This document shows positions 36,258-44,700 of a stretch of 64,000 nt of DNA, in pieces; the first letter of the stretch is position 1; the number at the start of each line of letters is the position of its first letter. A model generated the notes under the pieces. That model was given only the letters and a program-made list of their open reading frames with translations. It did no database searches and had not been told where the DNA came from. This DNA is from Ruminiclostridium cellobioparum subsp. termitidis CT1112 (lineage in GTDB: Bacteria > Bacillota > Clostridia > Acetivibrionales > DSM-1351): positions 23,188-87,187 of the forward strand of contig NZ_AORV01000002.1 in the NCBI RefSeq assembly GCF_000350485.1, given 5' to 3'. The position numbers were made by a program, and so were the translations under genes.

Positions 36258-37250
36258 ATGCCCAATCTTGTAACTCATTATTTATGCGGCTTAGAGGCAA
36301 TAAAAGCTCTGGAGAACCAGGAGTGCAAAAAACTGGTTCATAAACACCAAAACGTATTCAATCTTGGGACTCAAGGTCCCGATATACTTTTTTATTACGA
36401 GATCTGGCCCTGGTCCTCCAAAAGTATTGAGACCAATATCGGACAGACAATGCACATTTCAAAAGTAAATAAAGTGTTTGGCGCCTTTATCGACTATATT
36501 GCCGGACAGAGCGGGTATGCCAGGGATGTGCTGACGGTATACCTGCTAGGCTTCATATGCCACAACTGCATGGACAGTATAGGCCACCCATACATTTTTT
36601 ACAGGTCGGGTTTTAACATACCCGAATATATAAATGAAAACCTGTTCCTATGTTATCATCGGAGGTTTGAGACTTCCATCGATGTCCTCCTCTGCAAAAA
36701 ACATCTGAATAAAAGAGTACATGAAATAAATTGTGACAGGCTTATCCAGGTAAATGAGACCGAACTGAACCTGATAGGTGAAATGTATGTCAGTGCGGTC
36801 AAAAAGGTATTCGATTCGGATATACAAAAAAAGAAAGTGAGAAGGGCTGTCAGGGAAATGCAGCTGGTAGAGAAGCTTTTAAAGGATCCTCACGGTATAA
36901 AGAAAAAGCTGATAGGCTTTTTTGATAAACTGATTTACAGGTTTCCCTTATACTCCAGCCTCATTTTCCCGTTGGAGGTGAAAGACGGGCTTGATTACCT
37001 GAACCTTTCCCATAGAGAATGGTGCATGCCTTTCGACAATACCATAAAAAGTACAAAATCCTTCATAGACCTGTTTTCAGATGCTGTCAGAAGGACTCAA
37101 CGGCTAAGTAATGATTTGTACAACGCAATTTTCAACAATAACTCGAATATATACCATGTACTTGAGCTTCTGGGCAACAATTCGTATACAACAGGAGTCG
37201 ACTGCGATATGCAGGCAGCATTCAAATACAGCGATATTATTTTTGACTAG
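36258..37250 (+). CDS. Zinc-dependent phospholipase C-like protein
   Basis: 330 residues of the PF00882 type found in many Clostridia as a cytoplasmic protein without signal peptide. MPNLVTHYLCG start, FNLGTQGPDILFYY and FICHNCMDSIGHPYIFYR carry the His/Asp metal-ligand pattern of the family. Substrate unknown; not a typical secreted toxin. ATG 36258 taken because GGAGAGGAGATAAC precedes it; an upstream in-frame ATG at 36174 lacks a signal. Confidence 0.83.
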   Translation: MPNLVTHYLCGLEAIKALENQECKKLVHKHQNVFNLGTQGPDILFYYEIWPWSSKSIETNIGQTMHISKVNKVFGAFIDYIAGQSGYARDVLTVYLLGFICHNCMDSIGHPYIFYRSGFNIPEYINENLFLCYHRRFETSIDVLLCKKHLNKRVHEINCDRLIQVNETELNLIGEMYVSAVKKVFDSDIQKKKVRRAVREMQLVEKLLKDPHGIKKKLIGFFDKLIYRFPLYSSLIFPLEVKDGLDYLNLSHREWCMPFDNTIKSTKSFIDLFSDAVRRTQRLSNDLYNAIFNNNSNIYHVLELLGNNSYTTGVDCDMQAAFKYSDIIFD

Positions 37251-37373
37251 CTCTTAAAAACATTAAAGGGCAACCTTCCATTGGCAAAACAGGACCTCCA
37301 CAGGCGACGGCACCTGACGTGTAAATGGTGAGCTTTACGCAATTCGCCGGCAAAAGTAAACACTGCAAAAGCT

Positions 37374-37407
37374 AAACGGGGGATTCCGCTTGCGGCTCCC
37401 CCGTTTT
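37374..37407. terminator. Bidirectional terminator
   Basis: AAACGGGGG...CCCCCGTTTT with an inner CCGC/GCGG stem, between convergent genes. Confidence 0.85.
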
Positions 37408-37441
37408 AATACATTAACATAAAACTTTTAACAACTATAAA

Positions 37442-38425
37442 TTATATTGATAAAATGTTGCTCATTCTCAATAGATCCTGATCTATATCCTTTTTCATTG
37501 AAAGTGCTTCATCAATATCAATGTCAATTATTTTGGAATCCTTTACGGATATGATTCTGTTGAATACACCGTCTTTGAGCAGTTCAACGGCTTTAACTCC
37601 CATGGCACTTGCCATAACTCTGTCCTGTATGGTAGGGCTTCCGCCTCTTTGAATATATCCCAGCACTGTTCCTCTTGTTTCTATGCCGGTCAGATCTTCT
37701 ATCTTCTTGGCAAGTTCCAGCGCTCCTCCGATTTTTTCCGAAATACCTTCCGCAAGAATTATAATATAGTTTTTCTTACCGCTGTTTCTTCCCTGTATTA
37801 TCTTTCTGATAATATCCTTATCAAAATCAAATTCCTTTTCAGGCAGCAATATTACTTCGGCTCCGCCTGCAATACCTACATTGAGGGCAATGTGTCCCGC
37901 TTTTCTGCCCATTACTTCAAGGACGCTGCATCGCTCGTGTGAATACGCCGTATCCCTGATTTTATCCAGTGCATCCTGAACTGTATTCATTGCCGTATCA
38001 TAACCGATGGTATAATCAGAACTTGCAATATCATTATCAATGGTGCCGGGTAACCCCATAACCTTCATTCCGAATTTGCTGAAATCCCTTGCACCCCTGT
38101 AGGAACCGTCTCCGCCGATAACAACAAGCGCATCCATGCCAAAAGCTCTTGATATGGACATGGCTTTCTGCATGCCCTCTTCGGTTGAAAATGCCTTACA
38201 TCTGGCTGTCTGGAGAATCGTTCCTCCACGGTGAATTATATCTGAAACGTTTCTGGCAGTCATTTCTGAAATGTCGCCTGCTATCAATCCATTATAGCCT
38301 TTCCTTACTCCCAGCATTTTAAAACCGTAATAAATTCCGGTTCTGACCACTGCACGAATTGCTGCATTCATTCCGGGCGCATCTCCACCGCTTGTGAGTA
38401 CACCGATTGTTTTTACGTCACTCAT
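37442..38425 (-). CDS. pfkA: ATP-dependent 6-phosphofructokinase
   Basis: 327 residues; phosphorylates fructose 6-phosphate in glycolysis. GVLTSGGDAPGMNAAIR, GGDGSYRGA and GLPGTIDNDI are the ATP and catalytic-Asp motifs of the bacterial allosteric enzyme; G103-equivalent GGDGS indicates ATP rather than PPi use. AAGGGAGGGTTCGT-type ribosome-binding site before the ATG. Single gene in this window; often paired with pyk elsewhere. Confidence 0.96.
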   Translation of the reverse strand: MSDVKTIGVLTSGGDAPGMNAAIRAVVRTGIYYGFKMLGVRKGYNGLIAGDISEMTARNVSDIIHRGGTILQTARCKAFSTEEGMQKAMSISRAFGMDALVVIGGDGSYRGARDFSKFGMKVMGLPGTIDNDIASSDYTIGYDTAMNTVQDALDKIRDTAYSHERCSVLEVMGRKAGHIALNVGIAGGAEVILLPEKEFDFDKDIIRKIIQGRNSGKKNYIIILAEGISEKIGGALELAKKIEDLTGIETRGTVLGYIQRGGSPTIQDRVMASAMGVKAVELLKDGVFNRIISVKDSKIIDIDIDEALSMKKDIDQDLLRMSNILSI

Positions 38426-38657
38426 ACGAACCCTCCCTGAGACCTTAATAAAACTATTAGTAATAAGAAATTTTTAAATTTATCTGTTTATGGTCTTCAC
38501 CATTGAAGCAACATTAAACCAATAACAATATAAAATGTATTAGAAAAACAACAATAAAAACCCAATTTAATTTATTATAAACTAATACAGGATTATTAAC
38601 AATATAAAATACGACGTTTTTATGCGGTCAATTCCCCCCAGGCCCTTACCTGCAAGG

Positions 38658-39578
38658 TCAGCCATTCTTTTCATCTGTAACTGACTTTTCTTTTTGCGCC
38701 CTTCCTATTGCATCACCTGCCATAACTCTGGTCTCAAAACCGGCAGCTGTTTGTTCCAGGATTTCCTTATCTATTAATACCTTTCCCCTTTTAAAGAATA
38801 GAAGCACGGTTGAGCCTCCAAATTTGAAATACCCTTTTTCGTCGCCTCTTTCCAGCCTGCTGCCAGGGGTATAGGTTTGGATTATGGACCCCACCGACGT
38901 GGCTCCGACCTCTATATAAAGCACCTCACCAAAGTTGTCGGTGCTATAAATACTGTACTCCCGTTTATTCCTGCAGAACACTTCGGGAATTGTACCCAGT
39001 GCCACGGGATTTACGGAATAATACTCTCCCCTCACCCTGGTAGGCTCTCCGCACACTCCGCCGTCAAAGAAATGAAATCTGTGATAGTCCACAGGACATA
39101 GTCTCAGTATAATATAGGTTCCACCGTCAAATTCCCCGGCAAGTTCGGGATTTTGCAGCAACCCGGCAAGTTTGTAGCTCATACCCTTTATCTGAAGGAC
39201 TTTATCGGAATCAATGTCTTCCCAGGCCTGAAGGCGGCCGTCACCCGGCGACAGCAGGTATTCTTCGGGTTTATCGAAAGGCCTTGCAGCCTTTTTCAGT
39301 CTTCTCGCAAAGAAGTTGTTAAAGTTTTTAAAGTCCTCCAGCTTGTTTTGGCATTCCTCCATATCAATGGAGAAGTTCTTTACAAAGCCTGGGATGCTCC
39401 TTCTGCTGAGACCCGTATCACAGAAAAACCCTGTCAGTGCCGAGTATATTTTCCGCTTGACCAGCAGTTCCAGACCCAGCTTGCCGGTCCTTGTGGTATA
39501 CAGTGCATTGAGCAGACTTCCTCCGGCTACTTTTTCAACTTCATATTCCCCGGTTTTACGGTTATATATCTTAATCAT
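38658..39578 (-). CDS. psd: Phosphatidylserine decarboxylase
   Basis: 306-residue proenzyme; makes phosphatidylethanolamine. The self-cleavage site is FGGST with S256 becoming the pyruvoyl group (LGST in E. coli), and conserved CPVDYHRFH carries the catalytic histidine. Length above 290 puts it in the longer Psd-II-like type. ATG 39578 is favoured (GAGATGGAAC before it); ATG 39590 lacks any signal. No pssA in the window. Confidence 0.93.
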   Translation of the reverse strand: MIKIYNRKTGEYEVEKVAGGSLLNALYTTRTGKLGLELLVKRKIYSALTGFFCDTGLSRRSIPGFVKNFSIDMEECQNKLEDFKNFNNFFARRLKKAARPFDKPEEYLLSPGDGRLQAWEDIDSDKVLQIKGMSYKLAGLLQNPELAGEFDGGTYIILRLCPVDYHRFHFFDGGVCGEPTRVRGEYYSVNPVALGTIPEVFCRNKREYSIYSTDNFGEVLYIEVGATSVGSIIQTYTPGSRLERGDEKGYFKFGGSTVLLFFKRGKVLIDKEILEQTAAGFETRVMAGDAIGRAQKEKSVTDEKNG

Positions 39579-39722
39579 GTTCCATCTCATTTCGATTACG
39601 TTTACTTATACTCTCTTTTAGCTTGCAAATCTAAAAAGAATCATCTTCAGCTAATTAAAATCATACAAAACAATGATAGTATTGTCAATTTTGAACAAAG
39701 CCTGCATATATATCTAATAATC

Positions 39723-39824
39723 TGTAACATCTAAAATTCCTGCATTGCCGCGGCTGAATTTTCCCGGAACTGCATTGTCCCGAAAAATGTTCCCCGCCGG
39801 ACAATAGACGTTTTAGATGTTGCA
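39723..39824 (+). promoter_or_regulatory. Long inverted repeat upstream of the second L,D-transpeptidase
   Basis: TGTAACATCTAAAA and TTTTAGATGTTGCA arms 74 nt apart, with an inner ATTGTCC/GGACAAT hairpin and two CTGCATTG direct copies. It ends 25 nt before the ATG and may be a leader structure or an operator. Confidence 0.4.
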
Positions 39825-39849
39825 GGCTGCTAAGAGGTGGATTGAAAGT

Positions 39850-40563
39850 ATGATATTGCTGATTAAAAAAAATAACCTTCTCACATTACTGGAGGCACTG
39901 TTGATTATTGCAATTTTAATGGTGTATATCTTTAGTTTTTTAATAGTCAGCAATAACGCAGCAGAAAAAACCCTCAACGGAGATCATGAATATTCAATAC
40001 TCATTCAGATTGACGAAAAAAAGCTTTACCTCTATGAGGACGGCGTATGTATAAAACAATATCCAATAGCCTCCGGCAGACCCGATTTACCGTCCCCAAT
40101 CGGAGATTGGGAAATAACGGACAAGGGAAAATGGGGGAAAAGTTTCGGCGGCCGCTGGCTGGGTCTGAACGTAAGGTGGGGCAGCTACGGAATCCATGGA
40201 ACAACAAATCAGAACTCCATAGGAAGAGCTGCCAGCCACGGCTGCATTCGCATGTACAACAAGGATATCGGGGAATTGTATGATATAGTCTCATTAGGCA
40301 CTCCCGTGATAATAAGAAACGGACCCTTTGGGCCTTTTGGTACGGGTTTCAGGAATTTAAGGCCCGGCGACAGAGGTGCCGATGTTCTGGCCGTACAGGA
40401 GAAGCTAAAAACCCTTGGTTACTTTGAAGATGCCGTAACAGGTATTTATGAAAACAATTTAAAAAATGCACTGTACGAATTCCAGAAAGACCATGGCCTG
40501 AAGTTAAAATTTACAATCACCCTTGCCGACTATAACGCAATGGGGTTCAGGGAATTTGAATAA
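39850..40563 (+). CDS. Membrane-anchored L,D-transpeptidase with C-terminal peptidoglycan-binding domain
   Basis: 237 residues. One membrane helix at about 12-33, YkuD domain at about 48-160 with H116 in YGIHGTTN and SHGCIRM (H130, C132), then a PG_binding_1 repeat (LRPGDRGADVLAVQEKLKTL) at about 175-235. The domain order is the reverse of the 14123 gene, where the binding domain comes first. AGAGGTGG lies 9 nt before ATG 39850; an ATG 33 nt upstream lacks a signal. Confidence 0.92.
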   Translation: MILLIKKNNLLTLLEALLIIAILMVYIFSFLIVSNNAAEKTLNGDHEYSILIQIDEKKLYLYEDGVCIKQYPIASGRPDLPSPIGDWEITDKGKWGKSFGGRWLGLNVRWGSYGIHGTTNQNSIGRAASHGCIRMYNKDIGELYDIVSLGTPVIIRNGPFGPFGTGFRNLRPGDRGADVLAVQEKLKTLGYFEDAVTGIYENNLKNALYEFQKDHGLKLKFTITLADYNAMGFREFE

Positions 40564-40675
40564 GAATAATGAGCAGCTACATACCCGGATTATTGAGCAT
40601 AATGTAGAATATTTTTATAATGGGTATTGATAATAACAGCAGAAGCTGACAGCTCATTTCTTTGAATTTACTCAA

Positions 40676-40760
40676 TTTAGAATTCCTCCTGTTATGCAGC
40701 GAAAGAAAGTACCTGTTGAAGGAGTTTCTTCCGCTGCTGGTTTATAGGAATAATTCTAAA
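40676..40760. repeat. Long imperfect palindrome
   Basis: TTTAGAATTCCT/AGGAATAATTCTAAA outer arms and GCAGCGaaAGAAA/TTTCTtcCGCTGC inner arms give an 85-nt hairpin between the convergent L,D-transpeptidase and SIMPL genes. Terminator or remnant of a small mobile repeat. Confidence 0.5.
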
Positions 40761-40813
40761 ATTAAGACCTTAAAAAATCCCTGGCATAAATCTTATCAAT
40801 TTCTTAATTTAAA

Positions 40814-41617
40814 TCAAATTAAATCAAAAATAACAGAAACGCCTGCACTTACTTTGATCTGTCCCGGTGAAAAATCTTCATAATTTGAGTTCTGAGTGCC
40901 GGCTATCTGTGCATTTGAAGTTGAATTGGACAAAACATTGGTGGCCCGGCCGGCTCCCGCAGAACTCCAGGGACCGTAGTAAGAATATGTATTCTCCTGA
41001 ATCTCCTGGATGTTACTTGCCTTGCCCACTGTCTGACCGAGTTCTTTTGCCAGAGCCTCTGCTTTTTCCCTGGCGGCTTTTATGGCAAGGGCCCTGGCTT
41101 CATCCTTATATTTTCTCAGCTGTGTGGTTTTGAACTGTACATTCTGAATATAATCGGCACCTGCCTCCAGAAGTCTTGTCAAGAGTTCATCAAATCTTTT
41201 CAGATCCTTCAAGGTGATGATCAAGCCTCTATGAACCGTATAACCTTTGAAAACATTTTCTCCGCTATTTGTATATGTATATTTGGGATTAACATTAATA
41301 TAATCTGTAACTACGTATTTTGGGTCTATATTCATATCCTTTGCTATGTCTTTAATTTTTTTTATTTTCGAATCGTTCTCCGATTTTGCCTTTGAAATAT
41401 CCATGTTGGTTGTCTCTACCGCCAGGGAAAACACGGCTTCATCCGGCATAACCATAATATCCGCAGTACCTGTCACTGAAATTATCCTTTCCGCTTCCCG
41501 TACTTCCGAGACGGCAGAATTCCCTTCTGCAAAGCTTGCTGTAGATAAAACGCACATTACCACAAATACTATTCCAATCATTAAAACCGGCCAGGACTTT
41601 CCTTTAATAAAATTCAT
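40814..41617 (-). CDS. Exported SIMPL-domain (DUF541) protein
   Basis: 267 residues with signal peptide (cut near SFAEG) and a DUF541 domain: ERIISVTGTADIMVMPDEAV start and EARALAIKAAREKAEALAKE helix. Family members are envelope proteins of poorly known role. Residues 205-245 are low-complexity Ser/Asn/Ala before the last strand. AGGGAGGTAAGTTATT precedes the ATG. Confidence 0.9.
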   Translation of the reverse strand: MNFIKGKSWPVLMIGIVFVVMCVLSTASFAEGNSAVSEVREAERIISVTGTADIMVMPDEAVFSLAVETTNMDISKAKSENDSKIKKIKDIAKDMNIDPKYVVTDYINVNPKYTYTNSGENVFKGYTVHRGLIITLKDLKRFDELLTRLLEAGADYIQNVQFKTTQLRKYKDEARALAIKAAREKAEALAKELGQTVGKASNIQEIQENTYSYYGPWSSAGAGRATNVLSNSTSNAQIAGTQNSNYEDFSPGQIKVSAGVSVIFDLI

Positions 41618-41644
41618 AATAACTTACCTCCCTTTACAATCTCA

Positions 41645-41686
41645 GACTATAGTAGTAGTTTATATAAATAGACTACTACTATAGTC
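41645..41686. promoter_or_regulatory. 15-bp perfect inverted repeat upstream of the SIMPL gene
   Basis: GACTATAGTAGTAGT and ACTACTACTATAGTC flank a 12-nt AT-rich loop, 28 bp before the start codon. Each arm contains TATAGT. Likely an operator or a leader hairpin; the binding factor is unknown. Confidence 0.55.
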
Positions 41687-41743
41687 CAAAAGTGTCAATA
41701 GCAAATTATTAATAACAAATTGCTGAAAACAATTACTAAAAAA

Positions 41744-41765
41744 GGAAGGCTGAATCCAGCCTTCC
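41744..41765 (-). terminator. Intrinsic terminator of the MFS gene
   Basis: GGAAGGCTG-AATC-CAGCCTTCC stem-loop followed on the minus strand by TTTTTT. Confidence 0.93.
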
Positions 41766-41781
41766 CAAAGTTACAACTTTA

Positions 41782-43014
41782 TTATCCCTTGACTTCAGCC
41801 CCAGGTGCCGGTGCCTCGGCTTCCTTCAGCACCCTGTCGCCCAGCATGACAAAGCCTTCTATGAATATTAGAATACCCGTACCTATCAGCAGCCATTCAA
41901 TTTTTACCAAATCGGCCAACGGTCCGAAAACCAGCATTCCAAGAGGCATCATAACACTGGCGATCATACTGAAAACCCCAAATGCCCTTCCCAGGAAGTC
42001 TCCTTCAACCTTCTGCTGCAGCAAAACCGTAAAAGGTGTGTTAAAGATGGGCATTGCGACACCTATGAGAGCCATAAAGCCCAGGTACAGCCAGAAGACC
42101 GGAATAATGCCCAGCGCAAAAGTACCTGCTCCCATAATGACTGTCGCCGCCACCATTGAGTGGATTTTCCTCTTAAAACCTCCCCAGGTGGCAATTATAA
42201 CTCCGCCTATAATCATTCCCACAGAAAACACAATCTCTACTGCAGTAAGCCTCCACACCTGGTTTCCGAAACTCCGTGTAACCTGTAAAGGCGTTAGAAA
42301 AGCCGCCGGTGCCGCACACAAACAGAACAGTGCATCAAATAAAATGATTTTCTTTATAAAAGTATGATCTTTAATGTATTTATATCCCTGGTACATATCG
42401 CCGAAATAGCTGTCGGACTGCTTCTGAAGAGCCTTTTCGTGCCCCGGCACCTTCAGGAAGAAAAGTAACGCCAGCACTGCAACAGCTGCTGTAATTACAT
42501 CTATAAAAAATATTGCCTCAATTGATGCCCTGGTTAGCAGCAGTCCGCTGAGCATTGGAGAAACAAGCATCACCATTGACTGGATACTGCCGTTTGTGGC
42601 ATTAACCCGGGTAAGCTTATCCTCGGGCACCAGCTGCGGAATAAAGGCTCCGATGGTAGGCGCCTGTACGGCGGTTCCCAGAGCTCTTACCACCAATACC
42701 CCAAACAGCAGCCATATTGATTGGTATCCCATTAAAAATAAAACTGCTATTATAAGTGTGGATACCGCTATCACAGAGTCTGATAAAATAATAAGCTTTT
42801 TGCGGTTGTACCGGTCTGCCCATACGCCTGCAAAGGGCGACAGAAAAAAAGTCGGCAAAAATCCGCAGATAATTGCGACTGTCATCATCACACCCGATTG
42901 AGTTTTTAACGTAATATACCAACTTATTGCATATTGAACCAGAGAAGATCCAAATAATGATATTGTCTGGCTTGATAGGAAAAGTACAATTCTTTTTTTC
43001 CAGTTTTCGTTCAT
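41782..43014 (-). CDS. MFS exporter (macrolide-efflux-like)
   Basis: 410 residues, 12 membrane segments. QTISLFGSSLVQYAISWYIT start and PFAGVWADRYNRKK motif A type loop resemble the MefA/MdfA-like MFS_3 group that exports drugs. GGAGCGAAT precedes the ATG. The neighbour is the remnant of a ribosome-protection methyltransferase gene (cfr-like), which makes a former resistance cluster conceivable. Substrate unproven. Confidence 0.87.
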   Translation of the reverse strand: MNENWKKRIVLFLSSQTISLFGSSLVQYAISWYITLKTQSGVMMTVAIICGFLPTFFLSPFAGVWADRYNRKKLIILSDSVIAVSTLIIAVLFLMGYQSIWLLFGVLVVRALGTAVQAPTIGAFIPQLVPEDKLTRVNATNGSIQSMVMLVSPMLSGLLLTRASIEAIFFIDVITAAVAVLALLFFLKVPGHEKALQKQSDSYFGDMYQGYKYIKDHTFIKKIILFDALFCLCAAPAAFLTPLQVTRSFGNQVWRLTAVEIVFSVGMIIGGVIIATWGGFKRKIHSMVAATVIMGAGTFALGIIPVFWLYLGFMALIGVAMPIFNTPFTVLLQQKVEGDFLGRAFGVFSMIASVMMPLGMLVFGPLADLVKIEWLLIGTGILIFIEGFVMLGDRVLKEAEAPAPGAEVKG

Positions 43015-43149
43015 ATTCGCTCCAATTCCGCATCAGGATAAATTAAATCGATAGCCTGTGCTATTTTACTGAATCGTAAAGTATAAGGCTCAATACGGGA
43101 CAAGAAAGGCGTGTATTATGATACCATATGAATTATTATTTTTCAACGG

Positions 43150-43265
43150 TTACTTTTTCATTTTATGCACCCGGTCAAGTATATGGTTGTCCAGAGCTTT
43201 CATTACCTCCTGAAGCGGAAACAGTTTCTTAATTTTACCGGCAGTATTGACATACTTTTAAACTC
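43150..43265 (-). pseudogene. Zinc-dehydrogenase-like C-terminal fragment
   Basis: In the frame overlapping the end of the cfr-like fragment one reads VNTAGKIKKLFPLQEV then MKALDNHILDRVHKMKK and a stop, which resembles the end of medium-chain alcohol dehydrogenases (FPLEE...AH...GK). No start or body is present. The join to the cfr-like fragment is near 43255-43270, so this locus looks like a deletion fusion. Confidence 0.4.
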
Positions 43266-43370
43266 ACCCGTCCGCAGTCTGAAAATCTCGTTTGTTATTT
43301 GCAGATACCTGTAGTCCGGCTGTTTCATATTTGAAATTATTTGCTGAATTTTATCATATTTACTTTTCAT
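43203..43370 (-). pseudogene. Truncated cfr-like 23S rRNA (A2503) methyltransferase, 5' fragment
   Basis: 55-codon frame starting at ATG 43370 with AGGAG 7 nt upstream. It reads KSKYDKIQQIISN then QPDYRYLQITNEIF and FKSMSILPVKLR, closely like the first 55 residues of Cfr (PDYR..QITN.IF...F..M..LP..LR). The radical SAM body (CXXXCXXC) is missing, so it is inactive. An intact promoter, a 34-codon leader ORF and an intrinsic terminator precede it, as expected for attenuated resistance genes. Cfr family methylates A2503 at C8 and gives multi-drug ribosomal resistance. Confidence 0.65.
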
Positions 43371-43391
43371 TGTTTTCTCCTGGTCTGCAGC

Positions 43392-43435
43392 AAAAAAAGA
43401 CGTAAAAAGCGCTTACTGTCCGGCGTTTTTACGTC
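43392..43435 (-). terminator. Attenuator-type terminator before the cfr-like fragment
   Basis: GACGTAAAAA-CGC / GCGC-TTTTTACGTC stem of 13 bp with one bulge, followed on the minus strand by seven T (43398-43392), ending about 9 nt before the AGGAG of the next start. A terminator between promoter and start codon indicates regulated read-through. Confidence 0.75.
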
Positions 43436-43546
43436 CTGCACATACCTGTCCATACTATAGAAAACATGAAATTTTAAGGAAATTCAAATAGACATGGCCC
43501 AGAAAATAAACTCTTATTTGCATGACCATATTCAATGTTATGATTT

Positions 43547-43651
43547 CTATATCATGGAAGGATTAAGTTCCGATAGCTGCGTTATTATATAAACCTTGTT
43601 AACTATCACTTTAAATAACAGATTTACAGTAACATGTACAATTTCTATCAT
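43547..43651 (-). CDS. 34-residue leader peptide ORF upstream of the attenuator
   Basis: ATG 43651 with GGGAGGATT 8 nt upstream, product MIEIVHVTVNLL then ...QLSELNPSMI, followed by stop. It lies between the promoter and the attenuator hairpin. Ribosome stalling on such a leader by an antibiotic is the usual way read-through is induced in Cfr and related genes; here that is inference from layout. Confidence 0.5.
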   Translation of the reverse strand: MIEIVHVTVNLLFKVIVNKVYIITQLSELNPSMI

Positions 43652-43695
43652 CGCTTAATCCTCCCATCAATTCACATTTGCTGAAAAGCAAGACC

Positions 43696-43725
43696 ACTAT
43701 AACAATAATTCCTGATTTTTTTCAA
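43696..43725 (-). promoter_or_regulatory. Promoter of the cfr-like remnant
   Basis: TTGAAA (43720-43725), 18-bp spacer, TATAGT (43696-43701), about 45 nt before the leader ORF. Confidence 0.6.
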
Positions 43726-43781
43726 TAATCTGCTACCAGATAGCTTAGGGAATCATCTTTACAAACTCTTTTACCATTTTG

Positions 43782-44657
43782 TTATCCCACCCCGTCAGTT
43801 GTTACGGGGCGATAATCCCAGCTTCCGTCATAACCGCCGGGGAAGTATTGGTAAGCCGCTGCCGCTTTATTTTCACCTTCCAACCGGACTGCATAAGCCG
43901 TGCCGTCTGAAATTTCGCATACCACAGCTACACCTATATCGGGGGTGGCGCCAACAATCTTACTGCTTGTTACAGATTCATTTTCCGGCAATAATTTTGA
44001 TATTTCCTGAACGGCTTTGTTTTTCCACTCGGGAGCTTCAACATTTTTGCTCTTCACTTCTTTTTCATAATCAAGGTTGTAACAGCCTGCATCAAGCATG
44101 GTCCCTTTTACTGAATCAACTGAGACATAATACCGGTCTGAAGTTTTGGTCTCCTTTGGTGCATGGAAGATTACGCTCCAGTTATCGGTGTTTGGAACCG
44201 GATTTCTGGAAAATGTCGTTTCGGCAGTATAGCCGGCAAAATCCATACCATAGGCCTTTTTCAGAATACCAGCCGCATATGCTGCGGCCTGTTCGGCCGA
44301 CATATCCTTTTCACCCGGTATCATATTGGACAGAATTGTATTGTACTTTTCCTCGATCTCCTGAGGAGTAATTCCTTTTATCCTGCTTAACTTATCCTTA
44401 ATCATTTTTTTTTGGGCATCATCAAACCCTTTCTTTGAAAGGTCGACGACAGTATAGCCTGCATTTGCTGCTGCCCTTTCGTCCGGAGTTTGAATATTAA
44501 CTTCAGTGACAGCTATTGCAGCGGCTGCCTTTGAAGAAACTCTTCCGGGTATATCCTCATTGAGTGCATATACCATTGCGGAACTGCTGCCTATAATCAT
44601 TGCTGCCGCCGCAACAGGTATCCAGGTTTTTCTTGCCAGTGTTTTGATGTTCAACAT
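43782..44657 (-). CDS. Exported/anchored protein of a two-component cassette (module 1)
   Basis: 291 residues. N-terminal membrane segment (about 13-31, TWIPVAAAAMIIGSSSAMVYAL) without lipobox, then an extracytoplasmic domain: helical part with ITPQEIEEKYNTILSNMIPG and AAAYAAGILKKAYG, and a beta-rich end. No family recognised. GCGAGGAGATTAAAAA precedes the ATG. It follows the sensor kinase by 43 bp containing a 24-bp perfect palindrome. Likely an output or accessory sensor protein of this system. Confidence 0.75.
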   Translation of the reverse strand: MLNIKTLARKTWIPVAAAAMIIGSSSAMVYALNEDIPGRVSSKAAAAIAVTEVNIQTPDERAAANAGYTVVDLSKKGFDDAQKKMIKDKLSRIKGITPQEIEEKYNTILSNMIPGEKDMSAEQAAAYAAGILKKAYGMDFAGYTAETTFSRNPVPNTDNWSVIFHAPKETKTSDRYYVSVDSVKGTMLDAGCYNLDYEKEVKSKNVEAPEWKNKAVQEISKLLPENESVTSSKIVGATPDIGVAVVCEISDGTAYAVRLEGENKAAAAYQYFPGGYDGSWDYRPVTTDGVG

Positions 44658-44676
44658 TTTTTAATCTCCTCGCATG

Positions 44677-44700
44677 TTTTATTGTAGTACTACAATAAAA
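44677..44700. promoter_or_regulatory. 24-bp perfect palindrome between kinase and exported-protein genes
   Basis: TTTTATTGTAG followed by TACTACAATAAAA is its own complement over 24 bp. It abuts the kinase stop. Operator or short terminator hairpin. Confidence 0.5.

Larger units (their letters stand above)
43015..43781. other. Gene-poor region with a decayed resistance locus
   Basis: 767 bp with no intact gene. It holds, in minus-strand order, promoter, leader ORF, attenuator, cfr-like 5' fragment and dehydrogenase-like 3' fragment (all listed). 43015-43149 shows nothing further that I can name. Confidence 0.6.

Noticed and set aside
37260..37373. Possible third R1 copy (CCGGCAAAAG and GACGG segments)
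   Set aside because: Only short words are shared; the stems and terminal repeats are missing.
44677..44700. BlaI/MecI operator
   Set aside because: The half-sites are in the reverse order from TACTACA-N2-TGTAGTA, and no BlaI-type gene is near.
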